Counted from the first letter of the stretch, positions 16,999 to 26,931 are shown. The stretch is 64,000 bases of DNA from Victivallis lenta (GCF_009695545.1 NZ_VUNS01000013.1:1-64000); one strand, 5' to 3'. A program made the numbers and translations. Notes: generated by a model not told the origin, from the sequence alone.

Positions 16999-19095
16999 TC
17001 ATTCCCCGGGGGCGTGGACGCGCCCGTCGTCCTGCTCCTCGCCGGGGGCATCCTGCTGCGCCTTGAGGTGGCGGAACAGCCGCCTCAGGTCACGCACGCC
17101 GCCCCAGGTGAACCAGACCGTGGTGACAACTCCGTACAGCAGCCCCTGGCCGACCGTGATGTACTGCCACCACAGGAACCAGCCCTCGTTGCTCCAGCGC
17201 GTGAAGAACAGATTGACGACTGCGGCAAACAGGAATTCCGCGAATCCGAGCAGCGTCCATATCAGTACCGAACAGGCCAGAATCCGGTCGCCGCGCGTAT
17301 ATTCCGGCGTGATGCCGAGCAGCGTCCGCCAGCGCAGGAAACCGGGCTTCAACTCGGGCAGCGCATCCTGCGCCGCCCGATGTTCGAGATTGTACCTGCC
17401 GCGGTGGAGCATCCGGTCGAAATCGAACGGTCTGCGGCAGGTCAGCAGCGACACCGCGATATAAAGCAGGATCGACAGCACGGAGACGAAGAAGAACAGC
17501 TCCTGCCCGGAGATCGGAAAGCTGGTCGGCGACATCTTCCAGTTCAGAATCGGAACGGCGCGTCCGACGGCTTCGAGCGTTTTGCCGAAAGAGGCCAGAA
17601 GTTCCGGGACATGTTCATCCAGAAACGGATAGATCGGGCGTTCCCAGTATTTCTGCAGCAGAAAACCGCCGGCTCCGCCGATGCAGCCGAACACCATCGC
17701 GGTCCACGCCCCGGCGGCGGTGCCGCGTTTCCAGTAGAGTCCGCCGATGATCGCCGAACCGGCGCCGCCGAGGTAGATCGTCCCGGTGACCGCAAAGAAC
17801 ATCAGGATGTAGGTGACCTGCCCGAAATAGAAGCTGAACACCCACGCGAAGGCCGCCACCGCGAAGATCGAAATCCGCAGCAGCGCCAGATGCGCTCCGG
17901 GAGAAAGCGGCTTGCGGCGGAAGGGCAGGATCACGTCCTGCACGAGAATGCTGCCCCAGCTGTGCAGATAGGTGGTGTCGGTGCTGAGCATCAGGAACAG
18001 CGCCAGCGCGCAGAACACCCCGGTCACGCCGACCGGGAAGATGCTGCGCAGCGCCACCGGCACGGTCATCTGATTCCGGATGGTTTCGGTGGTCTGCGCG
18101 GAGTCGAACCGGATCTGCGACAGCTCGGCATTGACCGCCGCCGCCTGCGAAGCGAAATCGGCGTGGTTCATATAGACGTAGGCGCCGAACACCAGCAGCA
18201 GCAGCGCAACGGTCTGGAAGCCGTTGCGCCAGACGCCGAGCACGCCGCCCATCTTCTGCTCGTGGGGCGAGGCTCCGCAGGAGTTGTACCCCTGATTGCC
18301 CTGCCACGCCATGCGGCAGTAGATGGTGTAGAAGATTCCGATCAGCACGTAGAAGATGTTGAAGTCGGTCATCATGCCGGTGTCGAAGGGGTTTAGGAAG
18401 GAGTACCCCTCGGGCCGCGCGAGCATCACCTCCCTGAACTGCCTGAAGCTGAAGGTGTAGAGAATCACCCCCACCAGCAGCGCGTAGGCGAAGTAGCTGT
18501 AAATCCCCTGCAGGCAGTCGGTGATCATGGTGGTGAGCTGCCCGCCGGTCATCACGATGACGAGCGCCACGCCGAGAAAGAGCGCCATCAGCGTGCCGAA
18601 AGTGGAGAATTCGATTCCGAGGAGCCGGAACGTCTCCGGAAAGCCGCAGTAGTAGAGGAAGAACCGCCCGCCGATCGCCGGAAACAGCGCGTAATTGAGG
18701 ATGCCGGACAGGAAGCTGAGCAGTCCGGCGAACACCCGGAAACTCCGGCTGTAACGCATTTCGAAGAACTGCGCCAGCGTCATCGCGCGGGTCTCCCGGT
18801 AGCGGTAGGTCACGAAACCGGTCATGGTCATCACGAGCCCGACCAGAATGCCGATCCCGCTCCAGAAGCCGATCGAGTTGCCGGTCCGGTAATACATCTC
18901 GAACATGCCCACCATCGTGATGAGCCCGAGTCCCGCCGAACCGTCGGCGACGCTCAGCAGATAGCGGCCGGCGCACCTCCCCGCCGACAGAAAGCCGGAG
19001 ACGCTTTTGATATAGCTCCGGGCCCTGAAACCGACTCCCAGAATGACCAGCAGCGGAAGCGCAACCAGCAGCCAATCGACGAAATGCATGGGCAT
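16999..19095 (-). CDS. Sodium:solute symporter (SSS family), extended form
   Basis: This 698-residue membrane protein has 13 or more hydrophobic segments. The core (about 1-530) follows the SSS pattern: a start near the first helix, S-V-S-G-F-L-S-A-G-R, repeated Gly-rich helices and R-Y-R-E-T-R-A-M-T-L-A-Q-F-F-E-M-R-Y-S-R, a family hallmark after helix 3. A further ~150 residues add hydrophobic segments and a charged, acidic tail. It is the last gene of the operon with two GH123-like proteins and a CBM9-like lipoprotein, so it probably imports a sugar or amino sugar released by them; this is context inference. The start (MPMHF, 19095 or 19089) is uncertain by two residues. Confidence 0.9.
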   Translation of the reverse strand: MPMHFVDWLLVALPLLVILGVGFRARSYIKSVSGFLSAGRCAGRYLLSVADGSAGLGLITMVGMFEMYYRTGNSIGFWSGIGILVGLVMTMTGFVTYRYRETRAMTLAQFFEMRYSRSFRVFAGLLSFLSGILNYALFPAIGGRFFLYYCGFPETFRLLGIEFSTFGTLMALFLGVALVIVMTGGQLTTMITDCLQGIYSYFAYALLVGVILYTFSFRQFREVMLARPEGYSFLNPFDTGMMTDFNIFYVLIGIFYTIYCRMAWQGNQGYNSCGASPHEQKMGGVLGVWRNGFQTVALLLLVFGAYVYMNHADFASQAAAVNAELSQIRFDSAQTTETIRNQMTVPVALRSIFPVGVTGVFCALALFLMLSTDTTYLHSWGSILVQDVILPFRRKPLSPGAHLALLRISIFAVAAFAWVFSFYFGQVTYILMFFAVTGTIYLGGAGSAIIGGLYWKRGTAAGAWTAMVFGCIGGAGGFLLQKYWERPIYPFLDEHVPELLASFGKTLEAVGRAVPILNWKMSPTSFPISGQELFFFVSVLSILLYIAVSLLTCRRPFDFDRMLHRGRYNLEHRAAQDALPELKPGFLRWRTLLGITPEYTRGDRILACSVLIWTLLGFAEFLFAAVVNLFFTRWSNEGWFLWWQYITVGQGLLYGVVTTVWFTWGGVRDLRRLFRHLKAQQDAPGEEQDDGRVHAPGE

Positions 19096-19110
19096 GATCA
19101 GATGAAATCC

Positions 19111-19863
19111 TTATTTATGTTCAATTCTTTCGGGAAACACCAGCTTGCCGTATGCTTCGCGGAGATGGAAGTCGGTTTTCGGCAGCGGACTGGTGGCGGA
19201 GTATTCGATCTCCGGCAGCGTCACGGAATAATTGTAGCGCGCCGCCATCGCGCGCCAGTTTCCCGAAGCGCCGAAAGGATCGCCGTACCGGGTCAGTTCC
19301 TCCAGCGGGATCGCGATTTCGGCCGTCCAGCCCCGGTCACGGTCGCTCCAGTCATTCAGCGTGCCGTCCACGCGGGCTCCGGCGCGAAGCCGGGTATGCT
19401 CCTGCATCGCGGTCAGGAAGATCTTCCGCCCGGCGCCGGGAAAGAACAGCATGGAGCGCCTCCCGTTCGGAGCGGCGTAAATCTCCCAGTAATGCGCTTT
19501 CCCCTCCGGCCAGAGGAAAAGCTCGAGCACGTCGCCGGTCTCGTACAGGTGCCGGTTGTCCCGCTCCTCCTCCTGGACGACATCGTCGTCGTCAAGCTCG
19601 GCCAGCACGTAGAGGAATCGGTCGTCGTACGCGAACCGGACCGTGCCGGGCTGACGACAGCCGGTGCCGCCATTGCGGTCGCGCGGCGGCAGCAGCGGAT
19701 AAGGCTGCGCCCGGCTCCAGACCTCCTCCGCGGCGACGCCGTCCGGCGTGACCGGTTCCGCCGTCCACGCCGCCGCCAGCCGGGGAGGAGCGGACGGCGG
19801 AACCCCCCCGCACCCCGCGGCGGCCGCCAGCAGCACGATAAAAGAGTACAGCCGCAGTTTCAT
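19111..19863 (-). CDS. CBM9/DOMON-like carbohydrate-binding lipoprotein
   Basis: This 250-residue protein has a signal ending in the lipobox-like A-A-A-G-C and a single beta-sandwich domain of the CBM9-like type. The domain shows the alternating pattern of a T-P-D-G-V-A-A-E-E-V-W start, V-R-F-A-Y-D-D-R-F-L-Y-V-L-A-E-L-D-D, D-V-L-E-L-F-L-W and W-T-A-E-I-A-I-P-L-E-E-L. The same fold forms the N-terminal part of the adjacent 849-residue GH123-like protein and the C-terminal part of the hydrolase at 28332-30257. It presumably binds a glycan at the cell surface. It sits 15 bases before the symporter and three bases after the GH123-like gene. The DOMON-like fold is clear; the ligand is not. Confidence 0.85.
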   Translation of the reverse strand: MKLRLYSFIVLLAAAAGCGGVPPSAPPRLAAAWTAEPVTPDGVAAEEVWSRAQPYPLLPPRDRNGGTGCRQPGTVRFAYDDRFLYVLAELDDDDVVQEEERDNRHLYETGDVLELFLWPEGKAHYWEIYAAPNGRRSMLFFPGAGRKIFLTAMQEHTRLRAGARVDGTLNDWSDRDRGWTAEIAIPLEELTRYGDPFGASGNWRAMAARYNYSVTLPEIEYSATSPLPKTDFHLREAYGKLVFPERIEHK

Positions 19864-19866
19864 GCG

Positions 19867-22416
19867 TCACCGCCCCAGCCGGCCGATCAGTTCCGCCGCG
19901 CGGCGGCGGAAATTCCGGTAATCGTCTTCGCTGCGCGAATAGTCGTCCATGGTGCGGAACACCGAATCGAGTTTCAGCAGCTCCTCCGCTTCGGCGACCG
20001 CTTCCGGAGAACGCTTTTGCTTCTTCGCCTCGGCAACTGCGTTTTTCAGCAGGACCATGTATTCGTAATCCTCCATGCCGTCACAGATCACCTTGAGCCG
20101 GATGCTCGCCAGCGGCGACCCGTCCCCGGCCGGATACTGGAGCACACCGTCACCGTTCACGCCGTTGGCGTTGTTGACGAACGGATCATCCGGATTGAAG
20201 ATCGCCGTCGCCCAGTAGAGGATGCCGTCGAACTTCTCCTTTGCGGTCACCCAGGCGACGGCGCGCCAGGCGGAGGCGTCGGTGTCGAGATGGTAGTTCG
20301 GCCACGGATACCACGGCCCGGAACAGGGATACTGCCACACTTCGCGGCCGGCGGCCTGCTCTTCGGCTTTGCGTTTCAAATTGGTCCAGTGCAGCGCCGG
20401 AACCCAGCAGTCGATATTGTCGACCAGCCGCGACGGGAAGTTCGCGTTCACGCCGGTCACGAGGATTTTCAGATCCGGCGCGTTTTCCCGGATGACGCCG
20501 GTCATCTTCCTCACCTTGTCGTTCAGGCCGTTGCCGGGCTCGTCGACCGGATAGGCGAAGGCGTGCTTCGCCATGCCGTTTTCCGCATAATGCCTGTTCA
20601 CCGCGCGCCAGACCGCCGGCCATTCCGCCGGAACTTCGTGATCTTCGGTCATGAAGTGCCACAGGTACGGGCCGGTGCAGAAACCGGTGGCGCCGGCTTC
20701 GAGATATTTTTTATTCAAAGCGTCATAGACCTCCGCCTTCACTTCGCAGGAGCCGTCCGGCTGCATTTCGAAGCTCTGCCCCGACGTATCGACCACCCGC
20801 TTCGGCAGGAGAGCCGGGACCCCGAAAATGATCGGCGTCAGCCGGTGCTCGACCAGCATCATCGCATATCGGTCGACCAGCGCGGTGAATTTCGCAACGT
20901 CCATCGTCTCCTCGTCGGGAAAGAACCGCCGCCGCAACGAGGTTTCCCAGATCGAAAACGCGGTTTTCAAACTGTGCTTCTTCGGAATCGCAAACGGGTA
21001 TACCTCCAGCTTCACGGCGACGGTTTCGGTTCTGCCGGAGCCGTCGGCCACCCGGATGGAACCGGTGTAGTTTCCGGGCGCCGCCTCCATCGGGACCTTC
21101 AGCGAAATCCAGAGCGGCCGGACCTCTCCGGGCTTCAGCGAGAGCTTGCCCGCCAGCGGGAACAGCGGGTCTGGGTAGTCGCCGGCGCCGCGCACGGTCG
21201 GGTAGCCGACCGGCAGCGCCGTCGCGCTGCCCTCCCGGCTGATCCGGAATGCTGCGGCGGGAATCACGCCGCCCTTCCCGCTGCGCAGTTCGGAAGCCTC
21301 CACCGTGATACCGTCGACCGCATCCCTGCCGGTAAACAGCACGAGCTGGAAGTTTTCGAATTCGTTGCGGGCGGCTTCGAGGGAAAATTCACGCCTGTCG
21401 CCGAAATACGGCAGGTCGGAGAAGATCCGCTCGAAACTGCCGGCGGCGGATATCCCGAGCCCCCGGGTCGCCATCTGTTTCTCCCGCAGCTCCCGGCGGG
21501 CCGGGGCCGGATCGGCGGGGAAGTTCCAGCGGTTGGCGAAAACCACCTCCGCCCCGTCCGTGAGCAGGAGTTCGAGCGTCCGGGTCCCGGCGGGAACGGC
21601 GGACTCAAACACGCCGTTCCGGTTCGGCACGGAGACGGCTTTCCCGCCGTCGACCGTCATACGCAGTTCCGCCGCCGGAGAAGCCGCAATCCGGAACTCC
21701 CGCTCGGAAAACTTCGTCATCCGGACGGGAATCGTCCCTTTTCCTCCAAGCTTCAGTTCCGGGAACTCCAGCGGTTTCTGGAACTGCCCGGGGATCGGCG
21801 CGAAGCCGGAGAACTCCGGCCCCCGCCCGTCCTCCTTCGCCGTCTGATTGTGGTTGAAGGAGCGGTGGCAGCTGATCTTCCAGCCCGGAGAACGGAAGAT
21901 GCCGGTAAGGTCGTATCCGGCGGCAGGCAGCGCCGCCTCGACCATCCAGCTGCCGTCATTCACGGTCGCCTTGCACGCGGCGGCCACCGGCGGCAGGCGG
22001 TCCATGCCGCCGTACTCCTCATCGACGTAGTTCAAGCCGGCGGTTCCGCGCGAATAGAGCAGCCAGTGGTAGATATTCCGGTTGAACGGCGTCATGACGA
22101 AAATCTCGATGCAGTCGTCATAGGCGCCGCCCCGGTTCAGGATTTTCGTGTTGCCGTCCGAAGCGATCGCCGCGACGTACAGGTGATCCCGGTCGTATTT
22201 CAGAAAAACGCGGGTCTCCTCCTTCGCCCGCCCCTGTCCGTTCGCCAGCTGGAAGCCGGTGATTTCGAGCGCGTCGCGCCATTCGCCGGGCTCCACCCTG
22301 CCGTCGATCGCCGGCGGCTGCGCGGTCTCCGGCACGGTCAGCACCGGGGTTCCCGCCGAAGCGGCCAGCGCGGCGAGCCCCGCCAGTCCGCAAATCATTT
22401 TCCTGCATGCAGTCAT
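19867..22416 (-). CDS. GH123-like (DUF4091) protein with N-terminal CBM9-like domain
   Basis: This 849-residue exported protein has a signal peptide (cut near A-A-S-A-G), a CBM9-like domain (about 25-220), beta-rich linkers, and a C-terminal TIM-barrel-type region with A-F-S-I-W-E, D-R-Y-A-M-M-L-V-E-H-R-L-T-P, and A-Y-P-V-D-E-P-G with the adjacent Asp625-Glu626 pair. An Asp-Glu pair at this point is the catalytic signature of GH123, whose known members are N-acetylgalactosaminidases using substrate-assisted catalysis. I infer hexosaminidase-like activity but many DUF4091 proteins are untested. It lies in one operon with a paralogue (22438-24852), a pseudopilin, a CBM9-like lipoprotein and a symporter. 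Confidence 0.88.
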   Translation of the reverse strand: MTACRKMICGLAGLAALAASAGTPVLTVPETAQPPAIDGRVEPGEWRDALEITGFQLANGQGRAKEETRVFLKYDRDHLYVAAIASDGNTKILNRGGAYDDCIEIFVMTPFNRNIYHWLLYSRGTAGLNYVDEEYGGMDRLPPVAAACKATVNDGSWMVEAALPAAGYDLTGIFRSPGWKISCHRSFNHNQTAKEDGRGPEFSGFAPIPGQFQKPLEFPELKLGGKGTIPVRMTKFSEREFRIAASPAAELRMTVDGGKAVSVPNRNGVFESAVPAGTRTLELLLTDGAEVVFANRWNFPADPAPARRELREKQMATRGLGISAAGSFERIFSDLPYFGDRREFSLEAARNEFENFQLVLFTGRDAVDGITVEASELRSGKGGVIPAAAFRISREGSATALPVGYPTVRGAGDYPDPLFPLAGKLSLKPGEVRPLWISLKVPMEAAPGNYTGSIRVADGSGRTETVAVKLEVYPFAIPKKHSLKTAFSIWETSLRRRFFPDEETMDVAKFTALVDRYAMMLVEHRLTPIIFGVPALLPKRVVDTSGQSFEMQPDGSCEVKAEVYDALNKKYLEAGATGFCTGPYLWHFMTEDHEVPAEWPAVWRAVNRHYAENGMAKHAFAYPVDEPGNGLNDKVRKMTGVIRENAPDLKILVTGVNANFPSRLVDNIDCWVPALHWTNLKRKAEEQAAGREVWQYPCSGPWYPWPNYHLDTDASAWRAVAWVTAKEKFDGILYWATAIFNPDDPFVNNANGVNGDGVLQYPAGDGSPLASIRLKVICDGMEDYEYMVLLKNAVAEAKKQKRSPEAVAEAEELLKLDSVFRTMDDYSRSEDDYRNFRRRAAELIGRLGR

Positions 22417-22437
22417 GTGAATTCTTCTCCTGTCGAT

Positions 22438-24852
22438 TCAGTTACTCAGCGCTTCGCCGATTTCGTTACGGAGCTCCAGCCAGAGCCCGGGCCGGTCGTA
22501 GACCGGAAAAAATGCTTCGCCGTCGAGGAAGGTGTGAAACGACCCCTCCTTCGGGGATTTCAGCGTCACCGCTCCGGCCGGATCGTACTTGCGTTCCGGA
22601 ATCAGCGCCTCCAGTTTCCTGCGGATCGCGGCGAAGGCGTCCGGACGGCGCTCTTTGAGCATCAGCAGCATGGTCCAGTCCTCCATCCCGTCCGCCAGCG
22701 TCTTGAGCCGGACGGTCGGCACCGGGCGCCCGGCGCCGTCCGCATGGATGTAAGTGCCTTCGCCGGCCGCAAAGGAGTTGGGCTCGTCGGCGGGCGCGTT
22801 CCGATAGGTGTTGAAGTTGGCGGCCCAGTGCAGGAAGCCGTCGTAGTCGAACCGCGCCGCGCCGACCGCCAGCATCCGGATGCCGCAGGGAGGGGTATCC
22901 GCGTGCAGATTCGGATTCGGATAGTTCGGCCCGGTGCAGACGTAAGTCCAGACCGGACGGCCGGCCGCGCGCTCCTGTTTCTGCCGCTCCCGGTTGGTCC
23001 AGTGCAGGATCGGCACCCAGATGTCCACGCCGCGAATCGACGGATCGGGGTAGTTCGCCCCGCCGCTGGTCAGCAGCAGCGGCAGCCTCGGCGCGGCCTG
23101 TTTCAGCATGGAGCTCACGCGGTTGATGAATTCGACGTTGTCTTCCGGCTCGTCGATCGGATAGGCAACCGCGTCGTCGAGATAGCCCCGGTGTTCGGCA
23201 TGGTCCTGAATGAAGCTCCAGATCTTTTCCGGCTGCGTCGCTTCGATGTTGGTCCACCAGTCGCCGCCGCCGAGTCTGGTGGAGTCGAAATTGTAATGCG
23301 GCCCGACCGCGACTTTGGAGAGTCCCATCTTCCGGTATTTTTCGATCAGCCGGTCGAAGGCCGCCATATTCGCAACGACTTTGCCGTTTTCGACCCGGTA
23401 GTCGGGATAGACCGCCTTGCGCACCCACGGCGCGACCAGCCCGGCGTGAGCCAGCACCACCGGATTCAGCCGGTGTTCCAGCAGCATGGTGCAGTATCGG
23501 TCGAGCAGGTCGATGAAACCTTCCGCGTCACCCTCCTTCACGAAGGTCTGCAAATCGCGCTCCCACACATTGACCAGGGTCGGAACGATGTTGCGCCGCG
23601 GCAGTTCGAAGTTCCAGACCTTCACCTCGACCGGCAGCTCCAGCGGCGCACTGCCGGTTGCGGCGATGGAGATCACACCGCGATAGACGCCGCCCGGCGT
23701 TCCGGCGGGGACGAAGAGCTCCAGCCACAGCGGCGCCAATGCGTCGCCGGGGATATCGAACGAACCGGCTTCGATCAGCTTGTCGGGAATCCGTTCCAGC
23801 GGATACATGAACGGGCTCGGTTTCGGCAGCCGGGCATACTCGATCCGGCTGATTCTGAACGTGAACGGCACGGCTTTCCCGGATTCGTCGGCCAGGGTTT
23901 CCGGGAGCTTCACCGCAACGCCGGTGAGATTGTTCCCGCCGTACGGGAGAATCAGCAGCTGGCGGTTCTCCCGCTCGTTGGCGGCGGCGCTGAACGTCAC
24001 AGCCTCCCCGACCTTTCCGGTGAAAAGCTCGTCCGGCAAAAGCCGTTCCAGCGGGGAAACCTGTGCGACGGAAAACGGAAGCTGCTCCGCGCCGGCTCCG
24101 AAGCGGCGTCCCATCTCAGCCCGGCGCGCCTTCTCCAGCTCCGGCTTCGACCGGACCCCGGCGGCTTCGAGCAGCTGTTGCCGCCGCCGCTCCGCCACCT
24201 CCGGGAAAGCGTGCCGCGCGACCGGAAGCAGCCTGAAATCGTCCAGCAGCCCGCGGAAGAAGCCGAAGCTCCTGCCATCCGCTTCGTAGAGCCTGCCGCC
24301 GATCCGCCAGGGCACGCCGGAGAAGCGCAGCTCGCCGGGCGCGCCGTCCGTTTCCGCCCGTCCGGCCGGCCTGCCGTCGACATAAGCCGCCAGCCCCGTC
24401 CGGTCGTAGACCAGCGCGAAATGGTGCCACTCCCCGGGCTTGAGCCGCTGCGGATTCGCGCAGCCGTTGTAGATCTGCCGGCCGTCGGCGGTGTGAACTT
24501 CGAACCAGAAGAAGCCGGGCGTGCCGTTGAAGGTCACGTCACGCCGCGGAGAACGCACGATCGGCAGCACCGTGCAGCCCTCCTCCGGCCGGACCCAGAA
24601 AGAGAGCGTCATCTCCCGGCGCGGCCGGTTGTCGCCGGTCAGGGCCAGTTCGAGGAAATCCGTCTTTCCGTCAAACCGGAGCGCATTCCCGGTGATTCCG
24701 GCTTTTTCCGCCACCGTGACGGAACCGGTCAGGACCGTTTTCCCGTCCTCGCTGCGCAGCGGCTCGGGCCCGTCGAAGCTCCACTCCATGCCGGAGGCGG
24801 CCAGCGCCAGCACGGCGGCCAGCGCCGACAGCGTTTTTTTCATCGTATTCAT
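22438..24852 (-). CDS. GH123-like (DUF4091) protein with N-terminal LamG-like domain
   Basis: This protein of about 804 residues begins with a signal (M-N-T-M-K-K-T-L-S-A-L-A-A-V-L-A-L). A LamG/concanavalin-like domain (about 25-220) has E-M-T-L-S-F-W-V-R-P-E-E-G and W-H-H-F-A-L-V-Y-D-R-T. A beta-sandwich linker and a C-terminal GH123/DUF4091-type region follow, with L-V-N-V-W-E-R, D-R-Y-C-T-M-L-L-E-H-R-L-N-P and Y-P-I-D-E-P-E (Asp567-Glu568). It is a tandem paralogue of the next gene, differing mainly in its N-terminal binding domain. Start codons at 24864, 24852 and 24843 are all possible; 24852 is chosen for its better distance from TAGGA. Substrate inferred only by family. Confidence 0.87.
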   Translation of the reverse strand: MNTMKKTLSALAAVLALAASGMEWSFDGPEPLRSEDGKTVLTGSVTVAEKAGITGNALRFDGKTDFLELALTGDNRPRREMTLSFWVRPEEGCTVLPIVRSPRRDVTFNGTPGFFWFEVHTADGRQIYNGCANPQRLKPGEWHHFALVYDRTGLAAYVDGRPAGRAETDGAPGELRFSGVPWRIGGRLYEADGRSFGFFRGLLDDFRLLPVARHAFPEVAERRRQQLLEAAGVRSKPELEKARRAEMGRRFGAGAEQLPFSVAQVSPLERLLPDELFTGKVGEAVTFSAAANERENRQLLILPYGGNNLTGVAVKLPETLADESGKAVPFTFRISRIEYARLPKPSPFMYPLERIPDKLIEAGSFDIPGDALAPLWLELFVPAGTPGGVYRGVISIAATGSAPLELPVEVKVWNFELPRRNIVPTLVNVWERDLQTFVKEGDAEGFIDLLDRYCTMLLEHRLNPVVLAHAGLVAPWVRKAVYPDYRVENGKVVANMAAFDRLIEKYRKMGLSKVAVGPHYNFDSTRLGGGDWWTNIEATQPEKIWSFIQDHAEHRGYLDDAVAYPIDEPEDNVEFINRVSSMLKQAAPRLPLLLTSGGANYPDPSIRGVDIWVPILHWTNRERQKQERAAGRPVWTYVCTGPNYPNPNLHADTPPCGIRMLAVGAARFDYDGFLHWAANFNTYRNAPADEPNSFAAGEGTYIHADGAGRPVPTVRLKTLADGMEDWTMLLMLKERRPDAFAAIRRKLEALIPERKYDPAGAVTLKSPKEGSFHTFLDGEAFFPVYDRPGLWLELRNEIGEALSN

Positions 24853-24866
24853 CGCGGAGGACATTC

Positions 24867-25562
24867 CTACAGGTTGCAGAATTCGGAGAAGTTGATCTTC
24901 AGCAGATCCGGATTCGTCGCCGCCGGATTGAACTCCTCGCGGGTGTACGACGCGACGTGCCCGTCGATGAACGAAAGATTGATCCGGTTGCCGTGCTTGT
25001 AGGAGGCGTAGGGAGGCATTTCGCTCTGCACGGCGCCCCAGCGCCAGAAGTAATGGCCGAGATAGTGGTCTTTGCCGCCCTCTTCGCAGGCGGTTTTCTC
25101 CATCATCATCCCGGCCGCCGACGGCTTCCGGAAGCCGGAGAGCTTCGCCGTGCCGTCCGACGGCGAATCCGACCAGGCGAGCGCGAAGGTCAGCGGATAG
25201 CTCTCATTGCCGTTCCAGGTCCATTCGCGCGGCGGGTCGTTCGGGCAGCTGTAGGCCCCGTCCCAGCGGGACGGCGAGTTGCCGTACTCGCTGAGCGTGT
25301 CGCTCCAGGTCGTCGTGTTGCTGACGGCCTTCGGCCCCTGGCCGTTGTGGTCGCCGCAGTACTGGATGACCGAAAGCGCAAGCTGCTTGAGCTTGTTTGT
25401 GCAGGAGATGGCGCGCGCCCGCTCCCGGGCCTGGTTCAGCGCCGGCAGCAGCATGCCGGCCAGAACCGCGATGATCGCAATGACGACCAGCAACTCAATC
25501 AATGTAAAACGGCGGCGGCTTCCGGCTGAAGCTGCGTTCCGGCGGAAATAAAGTCTTTTCAT
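24867..25562 (-). CDS. Pseudopilin-like protein with H-x9-DG motif (module B)
   Basis: The protein has 231 residues from the ATG at 25562, which has AAGGAG eight bases upstream. After a short basic leader comes [27 protein letters not shown], the pilin-like helix, again with Arg rather than Gly before Phe. Near the C-terminus [14 protein letters not shown] fits H-x9-D-G. The leader is longer than in the other two. It is the first gene after the regulator of module B and is followed within two dozen bases by the two GH123-like genes. Role unknown. Confidence 0.88.
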   Translation of the reverse strand: MKRLYFRRNAASAGSRRRFTLIELLVVIAIIAVLAGMLLPALNQARERARAISCTNKLKQLALSVIQYCGDHNGQGPKAVSNTTTWSDTLSEYGNSPSRWDGAYSCPNDPPREWTWNGNESYPLTFALAWSDSPSDGTAKLSGFRKPSAAGMMMEKTACEEGGKDHYLGHYFWRWGAVQSEMPPYASYKHGNRINLSFIDGHVASYTREEFNPAATNPDLLKINFSEFCNL

Positions 25563-25702
25563 TGTCGATTCTCCTTGCTGTTTATTACGGGGTGTTTTCA
25601 AGGGTTCATCCGGACACAGCCGGTCTTTTGAGTGCGTGACACGGGAATGCCGTCGATGGGGACGGCCGGAAAAAATGCGGAAAAAAATCGTTTTTTACTG
25701 TC

Positions 25703-26782
25703 TTAAACCGCCCGGAGTTCGCGGCAGCTTTCGCCGTATACGAAGTGTCCGCGCAGCAGCTGCTGCCGCGGCGCCTCGGGCCGGCGGGCGATTTCGCGGA
25801 GCAGCTGTTCGGTCGCCGCCGCGACGACCTCGCGGGTCGGCTCCGAAACATAGGTGATCTCCTGGGAGAAGTTGGTCAGGGTGTCCGGCAGGTCGTAACA
25901 GATCAGGCTGAAGTCGCGCGGCACGGACTTATTCACGAACAGCACCTTGCGCATGAAGCGCGGCACGTAGACGCTGTTCACGGCGAAATAGGCGCTCGGA
26001 CAGCCGGAGGAACTCAGAATCTCCACCACATCGTTGGCGAGGTCCGGCTTGAAAACGTCGTAGACGATGGTGTAGCGCGGGTCGTAGGCCAGGCCGTTCG
26101 CTTTCAGCGCGTCGAAGTAGCCGGCAAGCCGGGAGGACGGCGCAGCTTCGCTGTCGTTGGAGGCGCGGATGAGGCCGATCGAACGGTGCCCGCACTCGAT
26201 CAGGTACTCCACCGCGGCGCGGCAGTCGTGGTAGCAGTCGTAACCGATGAAGGAGGTCTCTCCGTCGCCGAGCTGACGGTCGAACTGGACCACCGGCTTG
26301 ACCCGGTGGATTCTGCGCAGCATCTCCAGCGCCTCCGGGGTATCGAACAGCGGGTACAGCGGCATATAGAGCAATCCGCAGCACTCATCGTCATGCAGCA
26401 CCGCTTCGAGCTCCGCCAGCTCCGAGCGCGGGTCGAGCTCGAAGGACTCCACCTTGAGCTCGACCCCGCGCGCCTTGCAGAACCGGTGGCAGGTGGTGAT
26501 CACCGCGACGAAAAGCGGCTCCTGCTCACCCGGCAGCAGCAGGGTGATGCGCAGCTTCCTGGCGGAGGCGCCGCCCTTGGTGCAGTAGATCCCTCTTTTC
26601 GGCTCGCGCCGGATCATGCCGTCTTTGCCGAGCAGATCCAGCGCGGAGAGCAGCGTGGCGAGGCTGACCTGATAAGTTTCGCAAAGCTCTTTGACCGGCG
26701 GCAGCTTTTCGCCGTCGGCGCATACATCGACCATCTGTTTCAAACGCCGGTAAACCGCCAGATATTTCGGAGCGCCCGCCAT
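25703..26782 (-). CDS. GntR-headed regulator with LacI-type sensor domain (module B)
   Basis: This 359-residue regulator has an N-terminal GntR winged helix (about 5-72: L-P-P-V-K-E-L-C-E-T-Y-Q-V-S-L-A-T-L-L-S-A-L) joined to a periplasmic-binding-protein-like effector domain with V-E-Y-L-I-E-C-G-H-R-S-I-G-L-I. This is the AraR-type hybrid architecture of sugar-responsive repressors. The start at 26782 is preceded by AAAGG. The gene ends 140 bases before the pseudopilin of module B and is transcribed towards it, so it probably controls that operon. It is divergent from a second regulator of the same architecture at 27153-28301, with 370 bases between them. Effector unknown. Confidence 0.9.
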   Translation of the reverse strand: MAGAPKYLAVYRRLKQMVDVCADGEKLPPVKELCETYQVSLATLLSALDLLGKDGMIRREPKRGIYCTKGGASARKLRITLLLPGEQEPLFVAVITTCHRFCKARGVELKVESFELDPRSELAELEAVLHDDECCGLLYMPLYPLFDTPEALEMLRRIHRVKPVVQFDRQLGDGETSFIGYDCYHDCRAAVEYLIECGHRSIGLIRASNDSEAAPSSRLAGYFDALKANGLAYDPRYTIVYDVFKPDLANDVVEILSSSGCPSAYFAVNSVYVPRFMRKVLFVNKSVPRDFSLICYDLPDTLTNFSQEITYVSEPTREVVAAATEQLLREIARRPEAPRQQLLRGHFVYGESCRELRAV

Positions 26783-26832
26783 GATTCAAGACCTTTCTGT
26801 TTTCATCGTCCGCAACATTTGTTTCAATATAA

Positions 26833-26861
26833 ATTATGCTACATCGAAGCAGAAAAAGCAA
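26833..26861 (-). promoter_or_regulatory. Promoter of the module B regulator gene
   Basis: Minus strand TTGCTT (26861-26856), 17-base spacer, CATAAT (26838-26833), 50 bases before the start codon. Confidence 0.6.
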
Positions 26862-26931
26862 CAGCAATTCGGAATATTTTTCAAAAATCTTTCATCTGAG
26901 CATGAAAGTGACCTGAAACACGGAGGGATAT

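Noticed and set aside
19084-25002. A very long open frame (1972 codons) on the plus strand opposite the GH123-like genes; similar long frames opposite gltB, carB and the FAD oxidoreductase
   Set aside because: They are antisense shadows of well-supported genes in GC-rich sequence; the translations are low-complexity Arg/Ala/Pro-rich with no domain, no ribosome site and no promoter.
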